Positions 1 to 11,261 of a stretch of DNA of 64,000 bases are shown here, one piece after another; positions within the stretch are counted from its first letter, which is position 1, and the number at the start of each line of letters is the position of its first letter. Both the position numbers and the translations under genes were made by a program. Under the pieces are notes generated by a model that was given only the letters and a program-made list of their open reading frames with translations, was not told the origin of the DNA and ran no database searches. Origin of the DNA: Labia minor (lineage: Eukaryota > Arthropoda > Insecta > Dermaptera > Spongiphoridae). Where the stretch lies: the NCBI GenBank assembly GCA_963082975.1, contig OY720350.1, positions 52,096,734 through 52,160,733 of the forward strand. The letters run 5' to 3'.

Positions 1-156
1 ATAAATAAAATAAAATTAAAAATATTTATGTTATATGCCTATCTGTTTTTTATTACATTAATAGATATATTAAAATTATTTGAAATTGTTTCTGTAGCTG
101 GAAATTAATTTACTTCAAACCGTCGGTCAGTTCGGACCTGGCCACAGGTCAACTTA
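1..156 (+). repeat. Family B repeat, right part, cut by the window start
   Basis: This stretch closely matches 3668-3820 and, inverted, 25385-25530. Shared landmarks are CTATCTGTTTTTTATTACAT, then TAGCTGGAAATTAATT, then CCTGGCCACAGGTCAACTTA at the end. Only the right half is inside the window. It carries no open frame and is a non-autonomous repeat. Confidence 0.8.
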
Positions 157-490
157 TTTATGAAATATATTTACATTAAATTAAAATTATATCAAATTCG
201 GTAAACAATTTTAAATTTAAAGTGAACCATTTACATTAATACGTCACCTCCTTGTTTTTTTTTCAAAATATGATAATTTCATTAATGAACTTCTTATTAA
301 TATATTTATAATTTTTTTTAAAATTTTCATTAAGATCTTTGAATAAAATTAAGCTTATTGATTTAATAGAATTAATAGAATTAAATTTATTGATTCGATT
401 TAAGATGTATTCTAAAACACCACTAATTTTAAAAATTAATATTTGTTTATTTTATTTTATTTTAATATGTATTTTATTTGAAATAATTTG
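157..490. other. AT-rich non-coding stretch
   Basis: Low-complexity A/T sequence. A 70-codon open frame crosses it and runs into the GC-rich island, but its composition (Ile, Leu, Lys, Asn) is what random AT-rich DNA gives. Confidence 0.6.
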
Positions 491-660
491 CAGTAGAGCG
501 CTCACCTCTGCACTCCCCGCTCGCCCCTCTCCATGCCCCTCCACCGCCTGAGCAAACCTCCTACTGCCGCCCGGCCGAGTTGAACGTAGTCAGTTCGCCT
601 TCCCTGCTGAGTGTGAAACCCTAAGCGGCTTCTCCACTGAAATCATCCCTTAATCAGTCG
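491..660 (+). promoter_or_regulatory. GC-rich island, candidate promoter or 5' non-coding exon
   Basis: A sharp change from almost pure A/T to C-rich sequence. It contains two copies of the arthropod initiator TCAGTY, at 590-595 and 654-659. It is also preceded by a possible 3' splice site (TTTGCAG ending at 490). Such islands in AT-rich insect genomes usually mark promoters or 5' exons. It lies about 0.9 kb upstream of the candidate first coding exon at 1554, so it may be its leader. No DPE or TATA box is clear, and the strand is inferred from the downstream exon. An ancient GC-rich insertion is the alternative. Confidence 0.35.
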
Positions 661-1553
661 CTAATCAAGAATTAATTGTAATTTTATTATTTATTTTTAT
701 TAATTAAAAGGAAGATTAGTGAACTTTAAAAAAAAATATTTCAATAAAAATTAAATTTTATAAAGTGCATTTTTATAATTTTTTATTCATATACCCAAAT
801 AAATTTATAAATTTTTCATTCAAATCTTTGAAAAGAATTAATCTTAAATATTCTATCAGATCTGATTAATTAAATTTTATTATTATTAAAACTATTTAAA
901 AATTAAAAAATCATATATAAAATTTTATTTTTCTTTAAATATATTTATTGAAATATTTTTTCAATTTCAATATATATATATATTAATCCTATTAAAACTT
1001 ATTTATTTAAAAAATATGAAGATGTGCTGATTATTTTCAAAATTCATATAATATAATTATAAATCAAAAAAATATAAATTGCTTATATTCATATAATAAT
1101 AAATATAATATTAAAATATTCTATATATTCTTTCTAATCTCATTATCGCTCACACCGTTCCTTTCAAATCTCATATGAATATTGTTTTGTCAATTTCATA
1201 TTATTATAACACTTTTGAAAAATGAATAATATTTCTATTACCTATAATATATCAATGAAACAGAATAAAATCTTCGTGAAATTAATAATATAATCATAAT
1301 TAGTTTTCTCATGTTTTCTAAGATATTTTTATTATATGTCTATTAAATGCGTATTATAACTTATTATAATCATGGTTCTATATAGGATGTAAAATAATTT
1401 TAGTATTTTAATATTACAGAAATAAGATAATATTTTTAAAAATCTAAACACTTTTTTAATCCTATTAATATTATTTATTTATTTATATCTTATTTTTTTA
1501 TTTTCTGTATATAATATAAATATCTAATCTTAATTATTTTTTTCTTTATCGAG
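661..1553. other. AT-rich non-coding stretch
   Basis: Nothing but low-complexity A/T sequence is visible. If 491-660 is a leader exon and 1554-1634 the next exon, this would be the intron between them. A pyrimidine-rich run (1535-1549) precedes the proposed acceptor. Confidence 0.5.
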
Positions 1554-1634
1554 GCGAGAGTGATGGACATCAAGTCTACGAGCTGTTCTTCCAGTTTAAT
1601 CTGCGAGAAATATCAACCCTTTATGAACTCCGAG
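1554..1634 (+). CDS. Candidate first coding exon, unidentified protein
   Basis: A short non-AT-rich block is bounded by a pyrimidine tract plus AG (1552-1553) and a good 5' splice site GTCAGT (1635-1640). Inside, ATG at 1563 opens a frame of exactly 24 codons up to the donor (phase 0). It begins MDIKSTSCSSSL and ends YQPFMNSE. Serine- and cysteine-rich N termini are common in transcription factors, but I do not recognise the family and no domain is present. The sequence just before the ATG (AGAGTG) is an acceptable start context. The downstream exon cannot be named with confidence; a 10-nt candidate is at 1814. What is seen is the splice-site pair and the open frame. That it is coding is inference. 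Confidence 0.45.
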
Positions 1635-1813
1635 GTCAGTATTTATTATTAATTTTATTTTTAATTCAATTTAAATTTATCGATTATAATATAAACTAAT
1701 AAGTTATTGTTCTTCTATTTCATGTTTCCATCTTCGTTCCTGCTACTGAATGTTGATTTCAATTCTTGATTATCTTCTCCATCCTTCATGACGATGAAAT
1801 GATTGAAATACAG

Positions 1814-1823
1814 CTCTCCAAAT
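1814..1823 (+). other. Possible 10-nt microexon
   Basis: CTCTCCAAAT sits between TACAG and a consensus GTAAGT donor. Upstream, about 110 bases lack any AG, the pattern left by a distant branch point. Joined to the phase-0 exon ending at 1634, it reads Leu-Ser-Lys without a stop, over a 179-nt intron. The exon is extremely short and the proximal pyrimidine tract is weak, so chance is quite possible. Confidence 0.2.
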
Positions 1824-2374
1824 GTAAGTAATAATCGTTATTTATTTAGCATGGCGCACTTTAAAATAGAAAATGGAAATATAATATTTAAAGTAAAGTT
1901 TAATATAATATAAAAAGTAGAATTAAATTACAATGATTTTTTGCTTTTGATAATATTCATTAGGAGATTATAGAGAAATATATTAAATTATAGGACAGAA
2001 TTTAGTGAGATTAGGGAATTTCAGAGTACATCTTTCAAGAAGAAGCATTGATAAAGGAGGCAGAAGAGACACAGGTATTTTTAGAATTAGTAGGTTTCGA
2101 TGCGTTATACTGGGAGGGTGGCTATTTTTTGATATATATATATATAGTTGTTAGGAATTTTCAGGTGGTTGCCTCCTACATCCATGCATGTTCTCATCAA
2201 ACTAATTCATAGATTAGATTAGAATTAATAATTAAATAAAATGTGGGTGGATAAAACAAATGCCATGCTATTATTTAAGGGATGGATTGCATGAATTGCA
2301 TGTCAGGTCTGAATTGTGCCATTTTGTATTACTGAGAGTGTATTTGAGGTGGATTGGATGAACGGGCATTCGGG
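1824..2374. other. Non-coding stretch
   Basis: Mixed AT-rich sequence with slightly higher complexity near 2030-2110 and 2160-2360. No frame, splice pair or repeat match was found. Confidence 0.4.
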
Positions 2375-2625
2375 AAGGTAATTCAGCACAGTTCCAAAAT
2401 GGGATTAGCCTGAACAGGAACAAATTGTTGGTTACCTTTTGAGCGCAGGGCTTTTTCGATTAGCATGGGCCTTCCATCCCTATTGATGGAGGCTATGCAC
2501 TCCCTTACTAGGTACGTAGGTTTTATTTCAGGTTGCCCCGAATGTCGCGATTTCATTTCCAAATCCAAAAAATCAAAGGCACTCTCAGCTGATTCAAAGA
2601 GGCTACAGACCAAACGCCTTATTTT
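2375..2625 (-). other. GC-richer block with a 76-codon open frame, unidentified
   Basis: The minus strand from 2613 to 2383 is open for 76 codons (MVCSLFESAESAFDFLDLEM at the start, then EIKPTYLVRECIASINRDGR). Residue composition is protein-like and unlike random A/T translation. The block stands out from its surroundings in G+C. A plus-strand acceptor (TTTATTTCAG, about 2521-2531) is also present, so the coding strand is unsure. I recognise no family; it could be an exon or a retroelement scrap. Confidence 0.3.
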
Positions 2626-3469
2626 TTTTTAATCTTTTTTTTTAAGGCAAACTTTCTTTACTATTACTTTTTCTAAATTTCGGAAGGCGAGGCTTGGAAG
2701 GGCTAATTTATGGGGAAAGGAGGAGGCCCTATTAAATATTCAATTGTTTTTTTTTAATTTAATTAATAATAAAAAAATAATTGAATATCGCGATTATTTT
2801 CTTTAACTTTTTATTTTCATTTTGAAACATAGGTACAATTTCATAATTTAAACTTTGATATATTTTAAATATTTTATAGGTAGAATTAATTATTATTATA
2901 ATTTCTCAATTTAAAATTAAAATGCAAACATCACAAAATATAAAAAAAAAATCATATATATTGTAAAAATAAAACTCTTTTTCATTATTATTTCTTTTTA
3001 ATTTACCAAATATAAAAATATTTTATTTTTTTTTATTATGGAAATTATTTCATATGAATATAAATATATTGTAATCGAATATATCTATACTCAATAATAA
3101 TTTAATATTAATAAATTATCAAATTTTTTTCTTATCATTGTACTGATAAATCATATTTGGAAAGAAATAAAATATATATAGTTAAGCTTATTTAAAAAAT
3201 TAACTTAATGTATAATTTTTGTTAATTATAAACATGTGGTACAACTTATTTTAAATAAATAAATAAAATTAGATCTCCTAAACATTTTTTTAATTTTGAT
3301 AGATCAAATATTCTTATTCTTTAGCTGACTTACAAATCCCATACGATCATTTTGCTTATTCTTATGTGTATTCTGCCCCAGTGTCCCCGCAAAAATTCTC
3401 CGGGAGATAAAAATGTCTCGGTTTACATAAATAATAATATCATCCGTGAATAAACCCAATACTATTCAA
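2626..3469. other. AT-rich non-coding stretch
   Basis: Mostly low-complexity A/T sequence. The end (3340-3465) is less AT-rich, with CCCCAGTGTCCCCGC, and may be an outer part of the family B element that follows, but I see no second copy of it in the window. Confidence 0.4.
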
Positions 3470-3820
3470 TTTTTACCGACCGACGATAGTAAGGGATTTA
3501 TTGTTTTCACACCAAATTTCACATGTGGAGATTTTTACATATCTCCACGAATCATGCTTTTTGTTTTGGTTTTATCCTCTAGACAAATCATCTTTATTAG
3601 TTTTTTCTTAATTTAAAATTATATGACGTCATCCAGATATTCATGACGTCACAGTCTGGTCTTACATATATATTATAAATAAAATAAAATTAATAATATT
3701 TATGTTATATCCCTATCTGTTTTTTATTACATTAATAGATATATTAAAATTGTTTCTGTAGCTGGAAATTAATTGACTTCAAACCTCCGGTCGGTTCGGA
3801 CCTGGCCACAGGTCAACTTA
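3470..3820 (+). mobile_element. Family B element (non-autonomous repeat)
   Basis: Matches 25385-25720 in inverted orientation over its length, and 1-156 over its right half. Blocks in order: TTTTACCGACCGACGATAG, the CACATGTGGAGATTTTTACAT block, a TGACGTCA-containing block, CTATCTGTTTTTTATTACAT, and CCACAGGTCAACTTA. No coding capacity and no clear terminal inverted repeat. The tail block recurs at 17670-17756 next to a GACAGACGG microsatellite, which suggests a DINE-1-like organisation. Confidence 0.75.
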
Positions 3821-4637
3821 TTTTATTTTTTTTTTTGATACTAATTTTTTGATAGTGATTTTGTTAAATTGATTCAAATTTTTTCTTTATATTTTTTAAT
3901 AATTCTATTTATTTTCATTAATTTGTTTTTGAGATAGAAAAATAATAATTTTTTTTTATTTAATTTACTTATATATTTATTTTATCGTGGGGTCAACAGG
4001 TTGTAAAAATTAAAGTAATATTTGTGCATTTTAAAAAATACAAAAATAAAGAAATAAATTTGACATTTATGTACTTTAAATAAATTATTATTAACAATAA
4101 AATTAATGTTAGGTTAAATTTAATTTACGATACTCATTTGAATATATTTTTAAAAAGAAATTTTTAAATCTCCAGTTTTTATTTAGGTAAATCGTTGCCA
4201 AGTAATTTTTTTTTTTTGTTTTTCTCCAATATATGATATATTATTATTATATTATAAGTGAAATGTTTTCTAAAGTGCTCTTCGTGTTTACTGAAGCATA
4301 ATATTATATTCATATATAAATAACTTTCTGAATCATATCTTTTATTCTTTTAACCAAACAAATCTAGTTCAATTGATATTTTCTTTAAGTTTAGTGGAAA
4401 TATCATGCGCAGTTAAATGGTCCATCTTTAAAAACAAAGTTATTAATATACTTATAATCGATCATGATTAGGTTAGAATAAGTAAAGGGAAAATTAATAA
4501 CTAGTGGTCCCATGATCACCAGGTTGAACAAATCGCGACAAATGCACATTTAATAAATATTCATTGAAAAGAATTCTACTAAATATTAATTTATCTCTTT
4601 TGTCAAGTTTCAAAGAGTTGCAGGGTTCCTTATTTCC

Positions 4638-4668
<31 letters not shown>

Positions 4669-5852
4669 ACAAATAAATATAGTATATTTATATAAGAGAA
4701 TTTTTAAAATAATTTTTTAATTAAAAATGTCAAAATAGAAGTGAATTTATTTGAAAAAAAAAACTAATTCCGAATTCAATTTATAGATAAAAACAATTTA
4801 CCAATTTTCTATTTAAAAAAATAAATTTTTTATTTGAAAATGTTAAATTTCTTATAAATTCAATTATATACTCTTTTCTGGTAATGTTCTATGTATATAT
4901 CATATAAGGAATCATTTTGTGAAAGTGATTTATGTATTTTTTTCATTAAAATGATAAAAAAAAGTGTGATTAAAGAAAAAGAAAAACCCTGACACATGGT
5001 CATTTTGCTTTTAGATATTTCTTTAATATGCTATCGAACTGATATTAATTTTCTTAGAAATATTGATAAACCAGAAATAACAAAATATCTTAAAATTGAA
5101 TATATGTAATTAACTTACAATAGATAGTGAAAAATATCACAATTTTAATCTATTAAAAGAATAATATAAATATTTAATACAATATATGAATGAATTTAAC
5201 TCTCTTATAAATAATTTATTGAATTAACAAATTATATATTTTTATAAAATTAAATTTTTCTTATAGTAATTCCTAATAGGAGAAAGTTTTTATGTATTAT
5301 TATATTTATTAATAAAGGATTTGATAAATAATTATTTATTAGATGTATAAAATCACACAAATATATTAATTATTCCATTTTACTATTCTCAAAATTGAAA
5401 TTGAAACTATTCCTTTTTATACTTAGCCTATATCAATCATCGATTTATAATTTCAAAATTTCAGAAATTTTAATTATTGGTATAAAACCTTGAGATGATT
5501 TTATGTAGATTTAAACTGTCATTCAATATCTTGGCTCAGAGAATATGTCAATACATGAATACAAAATTAATATTAATTTTAGCAATTTTCAAAATTATTA
5601 AAATATAATATAAATTTTATTTGAACCAAATGTGAATATCATTTTTATATTGATATATTATATTTATTTTAATCATTAAAATAAGAATACATAATATAAT
5701 ATATAATGATAATATATAAATATAATAGAAATATAAAATTAATGAATATTTAATATAAAATTATCCAAAACTAGCCTGAATCATTTGTAATGTTTTGTTT
5801 AAGATATTCATTTACAGGATTTATTAAATATTGATTATTTCAAATATATATT
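3821..5852. other. AT-rich non-coding stretch
   Basis: About 2 kb of low-complexity A/T sequence with a (TAT)n microsatellite at 4638-4666. No GC island, open frame or repeat match was found. Confidence 0.55.
4638..4666. repeat. (TAT)n microsatellite
   Basis: Uninterrupted trinucleotide run of about ten units. Confidence 0.95.
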
Positions 5853-6427
5853 AGCTGGAGTGTCTCCACTCGACTATCTCGCAATTTGAATTGGATTAAA
5901 TAACATAATATATTATATTTAAATTAAATTTAATTAAATATAAGTTATAAATAATAAATATTAAACCAGCGCATGTTTGGCTTTTTGTTGATGGCACCAC
6001 GTCACGTATTGGCGCGTGAGATTTAAAAAATTAATTCTGGAACTTTCAGCGATTCAATCAAGCTGAAATTCTATATATAGCAGTTTTATACAATTTTTAA
6101 TCATGATTATCTAACATATATCATTATTTTTACGGTCACTTTAGAGGAAAAAAATCAAAACGTTGTAGGTAATGACCCTCTTCCGGTTGAGCTACATTTC
6201 TCAAAAGTTGATAGAAAACTATGAATTTTGAATAATGCCCATGTACCAAATTGCATCATTCTAGCTCAAACCGTTTTTGCGTAATCTTGGTTACATACAT
6301 ACACACACACAGACATTTTTCTCAACCTTAGTGAAAATGATTCAGGAACCTTCAAAACGTATAAAAACATCAAAATCTCAACATCGAAAATTTTCGTGAT
6401 CGCAATACTATCTCTTACGAGATAGTA
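5853..6427 (+). mobile_element. Family A Helentron-like element, copy 1
   Basis: Starts AGCTGGAGTGTCTCCACTC and ends in the hairpin CTATCTCTTACGAGATAG. The head motif ACTATCTCG is the inverse of the tail CGAGATAGT, the sub-terminal inverted repeat expected of Helentron/DINE-1-type elements. In order it holds an AT-rich spacer, CAGCGCATG, a CGTCACGTATTGGCGCGTG block (the E-box is mutated here), CTATATATAG, CCTCTTCCGG, a short CA run and the conserved tail. This copy lacks the GCAGTG segment seen in others. It is non-coding. Confidence 0.8.
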
Positions 6428-6900
6428 ATAGGATAGATAAAGAATAATTTTATATACATATATCTAATATAAAAAATATTTTTAAAATCTATTCCAACGA
6501 ACATACTTAGAGAATTTGTTTGATCAATTCGAAGTGCATTACGCCTTATAAATTCTAATTTCAATTTCAATTTATAAGATATTTTCAACGTTTGTAATTA
6601 AACATTCATCATTTTTAATGTATTCTTGTATTTGATGCCACTACTATTTGTAAAAACATATTATATTAGCATAGTTTGAAATAAAAATAATTAATTTCAA
6701 GTGTATAGCTATAAAAAAAATTTGGTGTTATCAATGGAATTTCAATTTGATTAGAAAAATTGTGGTGGCCTATAAAAATGAATTTATATAATCAAATGTC
6801 GCCTAAATAATTTTACTGATCTATATATTAAATATGTTTTTGTTTTTTTTACATTTATTTGATAGGGTTAGAGTTCGAATGATTTGAATGTGTATGTGTT
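6428..6900. other. AT-rich non-coding stretch
   Basis: Nothing supported beyond low-complexity A/T sequence between the family A copy and the GC island. Confidence 0.5.
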
Positions 6901-7140
6901 TATGTGTGAATGGATGGATGTGGATGTAGATGGATTGTTTAGCGCGTAGCGGCTGCTGGTGCTGGTGTTGCTGCGTTTCTGAGGGCAGTAGGCAAGTGGG
7001 TCAAGAGCGGAGGGACCTTGTGCGAGAGCGGGCCAAGAGCGCGATCGCCGCACAACGCTTACCACCCACCCCCCAGTCAGGATCGTTCACTGGAGGCTCT
7101 ACAAGAGTGAGAGATCACTTTAACTCCCAAGACTGATTGC
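6901..7140. promoter_or_regulatory. GC-rich island, possible promoter or 5' exon
   Basis: An abrupt island rich in G/C (GTAGCGGCTGCTGGTGCTGG, GAGCGCGATCGCCGCAC, CCACCCACCCCCCAGTCAGG). Open frames of 65-68 codons exist on both strands but overlap each other, and neither looks conserved. A TCAGGA Inr-like motif is at about 7077. The composition suits a CpG-bearing promoter or leader. Strand and downstream gene are unknown. Confidence 0.3.
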
Positions 7141-7244
7141 GCAATCCTATCTTCCAAAGAAAAAGAACATGAATCGAATAATGGGGATGTTGGAAAAGCC
7201 TCACTATTAAAATTAAAATGAATAGAGGAATTAATATTACCAAT

Positions 7245-7335
7245 TTAGAAATTGGTAACGAATTCAAGTAAACACATTTTCGTGAATTTGGATAATACTT
7301 TACCAGTGGGTTCCTTTTGAAATTTCAAATAAATT
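7245..7335. mobile_element. Foldback element end fragment
   Basis: Matches one arm end of the element at 7798-8323: TTCAAGTAAAC, CATTTTCGTGAATTTGGATA, CTTTACCAGTGGGTTCCTTT. It ends exactly where the duplicated gene fragment begins and replaces the part of the last exon still present at 58056-58155. The insertion or recombination therefore truncated the gene copy. Confidence 0.7.
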
Positions 7336-7337
7336 TG

Positions 7338-7562
7338 TACACATGGTGGTTCGGAATAATTTGCACATATGGAATTCATTTCTGGTGGTGGACCTAAAAA
7401 ATAACAAAATAACAAAATAAATAAATATTTCAACTTAAAATATATAAGCAAGCTTATTTGATAAAAAAATCATAAAATTAAATTTTTAATACTTCAAAAT
7501 AAACTAATTGGCAGATATATAAACTTTTTTCTAACCCTTTGGAGGAGACTTAGGAGGACATG
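7338..7562 (-). pseudogene. Truncated copy of the gene end at 58056-58388
   Basis: The 27-nt microexon (7562-7536, ending in donor GTTAG) and the start of the last exon (7393-7338, after a TTTTTTAG acceptor) are both preserved. They read RPPKSPPKG then PPPEMNSICANY across the intron. Compared with the partner copy, the last exon stops after PPCVQI. The foldback fragment at 7245-7335 supplies unrelated codons and a stop. Two substitutions in the exon (YSEPPC against YPKPPR) suggest it is decaying. The protein family is not recognised. Confidence 0.6.
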
Positions 7563-7797
7563 CTTTTATAGGGAAAGAATATAGAAATAGAAAGAGAGAA
7601 CTTTTTTTAAAAATAAACAATTAATTAATATTTATACATTGTATTATTTTAACTCTTTAAAAATTCATAAAAACTTTATTAAATGAGTGAATTACATAGT
7701 TAGGAGATGAAATAGTCCATTTATTATGGGGTTCAAACCTCACACCATGTTCACTAGAATTTATAATATAATATTTAATATAAATTATTATTAAATT

Positions 7798-8323
7798 GGT
7801 AATTATTCAAATAATCGCATTTTCGTAGATTTGGATAATACTTTTCCAGTGAGTTTCTTAATTCCAAATAAACTTTTCTTATGGAATGTTTTTGGGCCTC
7901 TTCTTGTTTACGAGATAAAAATGATTAAAATTGGCATTTAAATCCATTGATATTCTATTTAACAAGCATGTTTTATCCGTTTGACTACCAGATGGCGCAC
8001 TAATTTTGGGTTTTTATAAGTTCGGTTTGGATTTATGTGAAAATTATAAAAATTAATTAAATAATTTTCCTATATCCAAACCGAACTTAGTGAATAAGTG
8101 AATAATTAGTGAATTAGTCAATAAAACATTTCTTAATGGCACATTTCGACTTTCATAATGAATCTGTCAAACTTAAAAAATCTTTATTTTAATAATTTTT
8201 ATCTCGTAAAGTAGAAGAGGCCCGGAAAAAGTTTCTTAAGAAAAGTTTATTTGGAAGTTTAAAGGAACCCACTGGTAAAGTATTATCCAAACCCACGAAA
8301 ATGGGTTTACTTGAATAATTACC
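7798..8323. mobile_element. Foldback MITE, copy in duplication 1
   Basis: Ends are GGTAATTATTCAA and TTGAATAATTACC. The two arms are long inverted repeats around a short AT centre (TTCGGTTTGGAT...ATCCAAACCGAA). The right arm differs from the left: instead of the GCGCCATCTGGTAG segment it holds GTGAATAAGTGAATAATTAG and AATGGCACATTTCG, which instead match 59640-59720. So this copy has unlike arms. Confidence 0.75.
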
Positions 8324-8518
8324 CAGAAATTCATCATCGGATAGAAAGATAAAAGATTTATTGAAAAATTTTATTTTTTAAGAAGTAAAATTCATTTTTT
8401 AAAATTCAATTTCATCATCAAGATTAAAGTTTAAGTAATATTTAACTGTTTAATAGAAAACTTTTAAATTTATTTATTTTTTTATCAAAACAAATAAATC
8501 AGATGTTATCTGCATGGA

Positions 8519-8573
8519 TGCACCAGTTCTTGTAATTCAAACCAGATGACCGTTTCGAGACCTTCTTATCTGT
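8519..8573 (-). pseudogene. Exon-like block, duplicate of 59300-59352
   Basis: On the minus strand, TTCACAG precedes an open block reading KKVSKRSSGLNYKNWCIHAD. The expected donor position reads CAG-ATAACA, not GT, in both duplicates. It is non-AT-rich and lies upstream of the microexon, so it may be a further exon of the same gene or part of it. Whether it is spliced is unknown. Confidence 0.3.
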
Positions 8574-8744
8574 GAATAAATTTAATTATTATTTGGTGGT
8601 TCAGCAACAAAGGCCATATGTACCATGAAATATATTTTACTTTAGAAATTCTATTATGGTGAAATGGGACATTTCAGGAGGAGTATAGCCTCTCCCCTTC
8701 TTACTTTTATTTAAAATTGAATTCTGTTCTTTTCTATAAAAACC

Positions 8745-9471
8745 ACCCAAAAACATTAAATGAATTACTTTATTTTATTAGATTTATTTTAAAATTTTAT
8801 AAAAAATCTGATTAAGGTAAATTATAATTTTTTCAATTCAAATTCTATGTGTATATTTTGTTTCTTTTCCTAATTAATTTCTAATTAAAAAAGTATGCAT
8901 TTATTTTTTGGGATATTCTCAATTGTATATTAATTAACAAATACCGTAAAAATTAAGGAGTGTCATCAAGAGGTTTATAATATGTGTGATTCGTTTTTTG
9001 TTTGTCTGTCTCTCATGTTTGAATAAAGTGCAATAGATATGGAAAAAGGAAAGTGCAAGGCGGATTCATCCTATTTATGTTGCACGATGTTTCTTACCAT
9101 TTGTTTTATTTTTCCAAAAATTAATTAATATACAAATTTAAAATAATATTCAATTATTCATAATTTTATTAAAAAAAATATTTTTAATTAATAATAAATA
9201 ATAATTATTAATTTTGACATTATTTTAGATACTTGAGAATGTTAATAACCTACAACGCCACTATTACACGTTTCCATGATTTATGCTCGAAACTAAAATT
9301 GATTTATCTAACAATAAGTTAATTTTTTTTTTAGTTTTTAAATATAATAATTTCAATTTACTCCCTATATATTCAGGTTACGTTTTTTTAAATGATTTAT
9401 AGAGATATTTTGCACTTTAAATTTATTTTTTATTTCTTGTTGAATTTCAGAAAAATTCTGTTGAATATTTT
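8745..9471. other. AT-rich non-coding stretch
   Basis: Low-complexity A/T sequence. A slightly less AT-rich piece near 9000-9110 shows no frame or repeat match. Confidence 0.5.
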
Positions 9472-9582
9472 TACTATCTCGCCAGAGATAGTATTGCGAT
9501 CACGAAAATTTTCAATGTTGAGATTTTGATGTTTTTATACGTTTTGAAGGTTCCTGAATCATTTTCACTAAGGTTGAGAAAA

Positions 9583-9620
<38 letters not shown>

Positions 9621-10082
9621 AGGCAAGATTACGCAAAAACGGTTTGAGCTAGAATGATGCAATTTGGTACATGAGCATTATTCAAAATTCATAGTTTTCT
9701 ATCAACTTTTTAGAAATGTAGCTCAACCGGAAGAGGGTCATTACCTACAACGTTTTGATTTTTTTTCCTCTAAAGTGACCGTAAAAATAAAGATATATGT
9801 TTGATAATTTTTCACATGATTAATAATTGTATAAAACTGCTATATATAGAATTTCAGCTTGATTGAATCGCTGAAAGTACCAGAATTAATGTTTTAACAC
9901 TGCAAATCTCACGCGCCAACACGTGACGTGATGCCATCAACAAAAAGCCAAACATGCGCTGGTTTAATATTTATTATTTATTATTTATAATTTATAATTA
10001 ATTAAATTTAATTTAAATATAATATATTATGTTATTTAATCCATTTCAAATTGCGAGATAGTCGAGTGGAGACACTCCAGCT
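9472..10082 (-). mobile_element. Family A Helentron-like element, copy 2 (inverted)
   Basis: Full length and reversed. It begins with the tail hairpin TACTATCTCGCCAGAGATAG, has a GT run at 9584-9614, and ends in GGAGACACTCCAGCT. The CACGTGACGTG block and the TATA-like block are intact. A 62-codon frame in the tail is a by-product of the conserved repeat. Confidence 0.85.
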
Positions 10083-10905
10083 TATTTAGATTATAAAAAG
10101 ATTCTTAAATATTAAATGGAATATACAAAATTTAGTCTATATTACATAAATATAATAAGAAATTGATAGCTATGTTTAAAAAATTGATAAATGTGGGAAT
10201 AAGAAAATCAAAAAAAAAAAAAAAAAAAAAAAAAAATGAGAAACCCATTCTTTAGGTGAAAATTCAAAATGTATACTTTATAATTCAATTTTTATTGAAA
10301 TATTTAGAGAAAATATACATGTATTTGTTGGATAATAAATATAATAATAATACAAAAGCCTTAATTAATACAGTTTTTCTAAAATATAAATATAAAAAAA
10401 TTTTATAAAATAACGTTTTTCCAAAATGGACTAAAAAGAATAAAATAATTTTTCCAAAAGCCTGACAAAGTTTATGGATGAATTTATATTCATATTCAAC
10501 GATAAACGTTTTTTACAAAAATAATAACCCAAATTTTTTAAAATATTTTATAAAAAATTATTAATTAATATTATTAAATATGCATTTTTACTTCTCATAA
10601 TATAATTTTAATTTTTTTTTTATATAATTTAACATGATGAATTTTATTGTGGTAAATCATTTCTTAATTTTTTTAAAAGTATATTCAATAATAATTTATT
10701 TGGATTTTTTTATTTGATTTCGTATATTAATCAAGACCATTAATATTTAACCTTCCTTAAAATTGATTATCTTTATTTAATGATTCATATTTTTATTTTA
10801 TTTCTTTTCACCTTTTTTTATCGATAAGTGATTCAATAAAATTCAATGAAATGTATTGGTATATAAATTATGCTGGTTACTTGAGTATCAATGGAATTGC
10901 TAGTA
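10083..10905. other. AT-rich non-coding stretch with poly(A)
   Basis: Low-complexity A/T sequence. A 27-base A run sits at 10210-10236, without a recognisable retroelement upstream of it. Confidence 0.5.
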
Positions 10906-11048
10906 GAGTACTTCTTTCGCGTACAAGGTCGTCCCCGGAAGTGAGGCCAACCGCAGGATGCAGGTCAGTGTCACCAACATTCGAAAGGGCATGGGATGAC
11001 CATGGCCACAATTTCAACGAGCTCTCCAAAAAATATATTCCTAGTTAA
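10906..11048. other. GC-richer island open in two directions
   Basis: A 140-bp block whose composition is unlike its neighbours. On the plus strand it ends a 65-codon frame (ERAWDDHGHNFNELSKKY near the end). On the minus strand it is open as LKLWPWSSHALSNVGDTDLH, followed by VGLTSGDDLVRERS. Possible plus donor at GTCAGT (10963). Two protein-like frames in one short block suggest a once-coding fragment (exon or transposon piece) rather than random DNA. Family not recognised. Confidence 0.3.
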
Positions 11049-11049
11049 T

Positions 11050-11050
<1 letters not shown>

Positions 11051-11080
<30 letters not shown>
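11051..11080. repeat. (AAT)n microsatellite
   Basis: About ten uninterrupted units directly after the GC island. Confidence 0.95.
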
Positions 11081-11082
<2 letters not shown>

Positions 11083-11261
11083 GTGATTTTTATTTTTTAC
11101 TAAAAATAATTATTTAGTAGTTTAGGCAGTTATTATTTGATTGATCTATTGATTTTTTTATTATAATTTGTTACTGTTTTGATCAACTAAGTTCTTTTTC
11201 AATTATCAATAAGAAGATCAAACAATATAATAATAATTAAACATTCACTGATTTTAAACAC

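Larger units (their letters stand above)
7336..8744. repeat. Segmental duplication, copy 1 (partner 58156-59573)
   Basis: About 1.4 kb nearly identical, in the same orientation, to 58156-59573. It includes an exon end, an intron, a 27-nt microexon, a foldback element and an upstream exon-like block. Left and right breaks are sharp: TTTGTACAC on the left and CTATAAAAACCA on the right. Differences are single bases and short indels, one of them in the foldback arm and one about 30 bp long near 8718. The presence of introns and an inserted element shows DNA-level duplication, not retrocopying. Confidence 0.85.

Noticed and set aside
339-551. 70-codon plus frame before the first GC island
   Set aside because: Ile/Leu/Lys/Asn composition of random A/T DNA; it changes character abruptly at the island.
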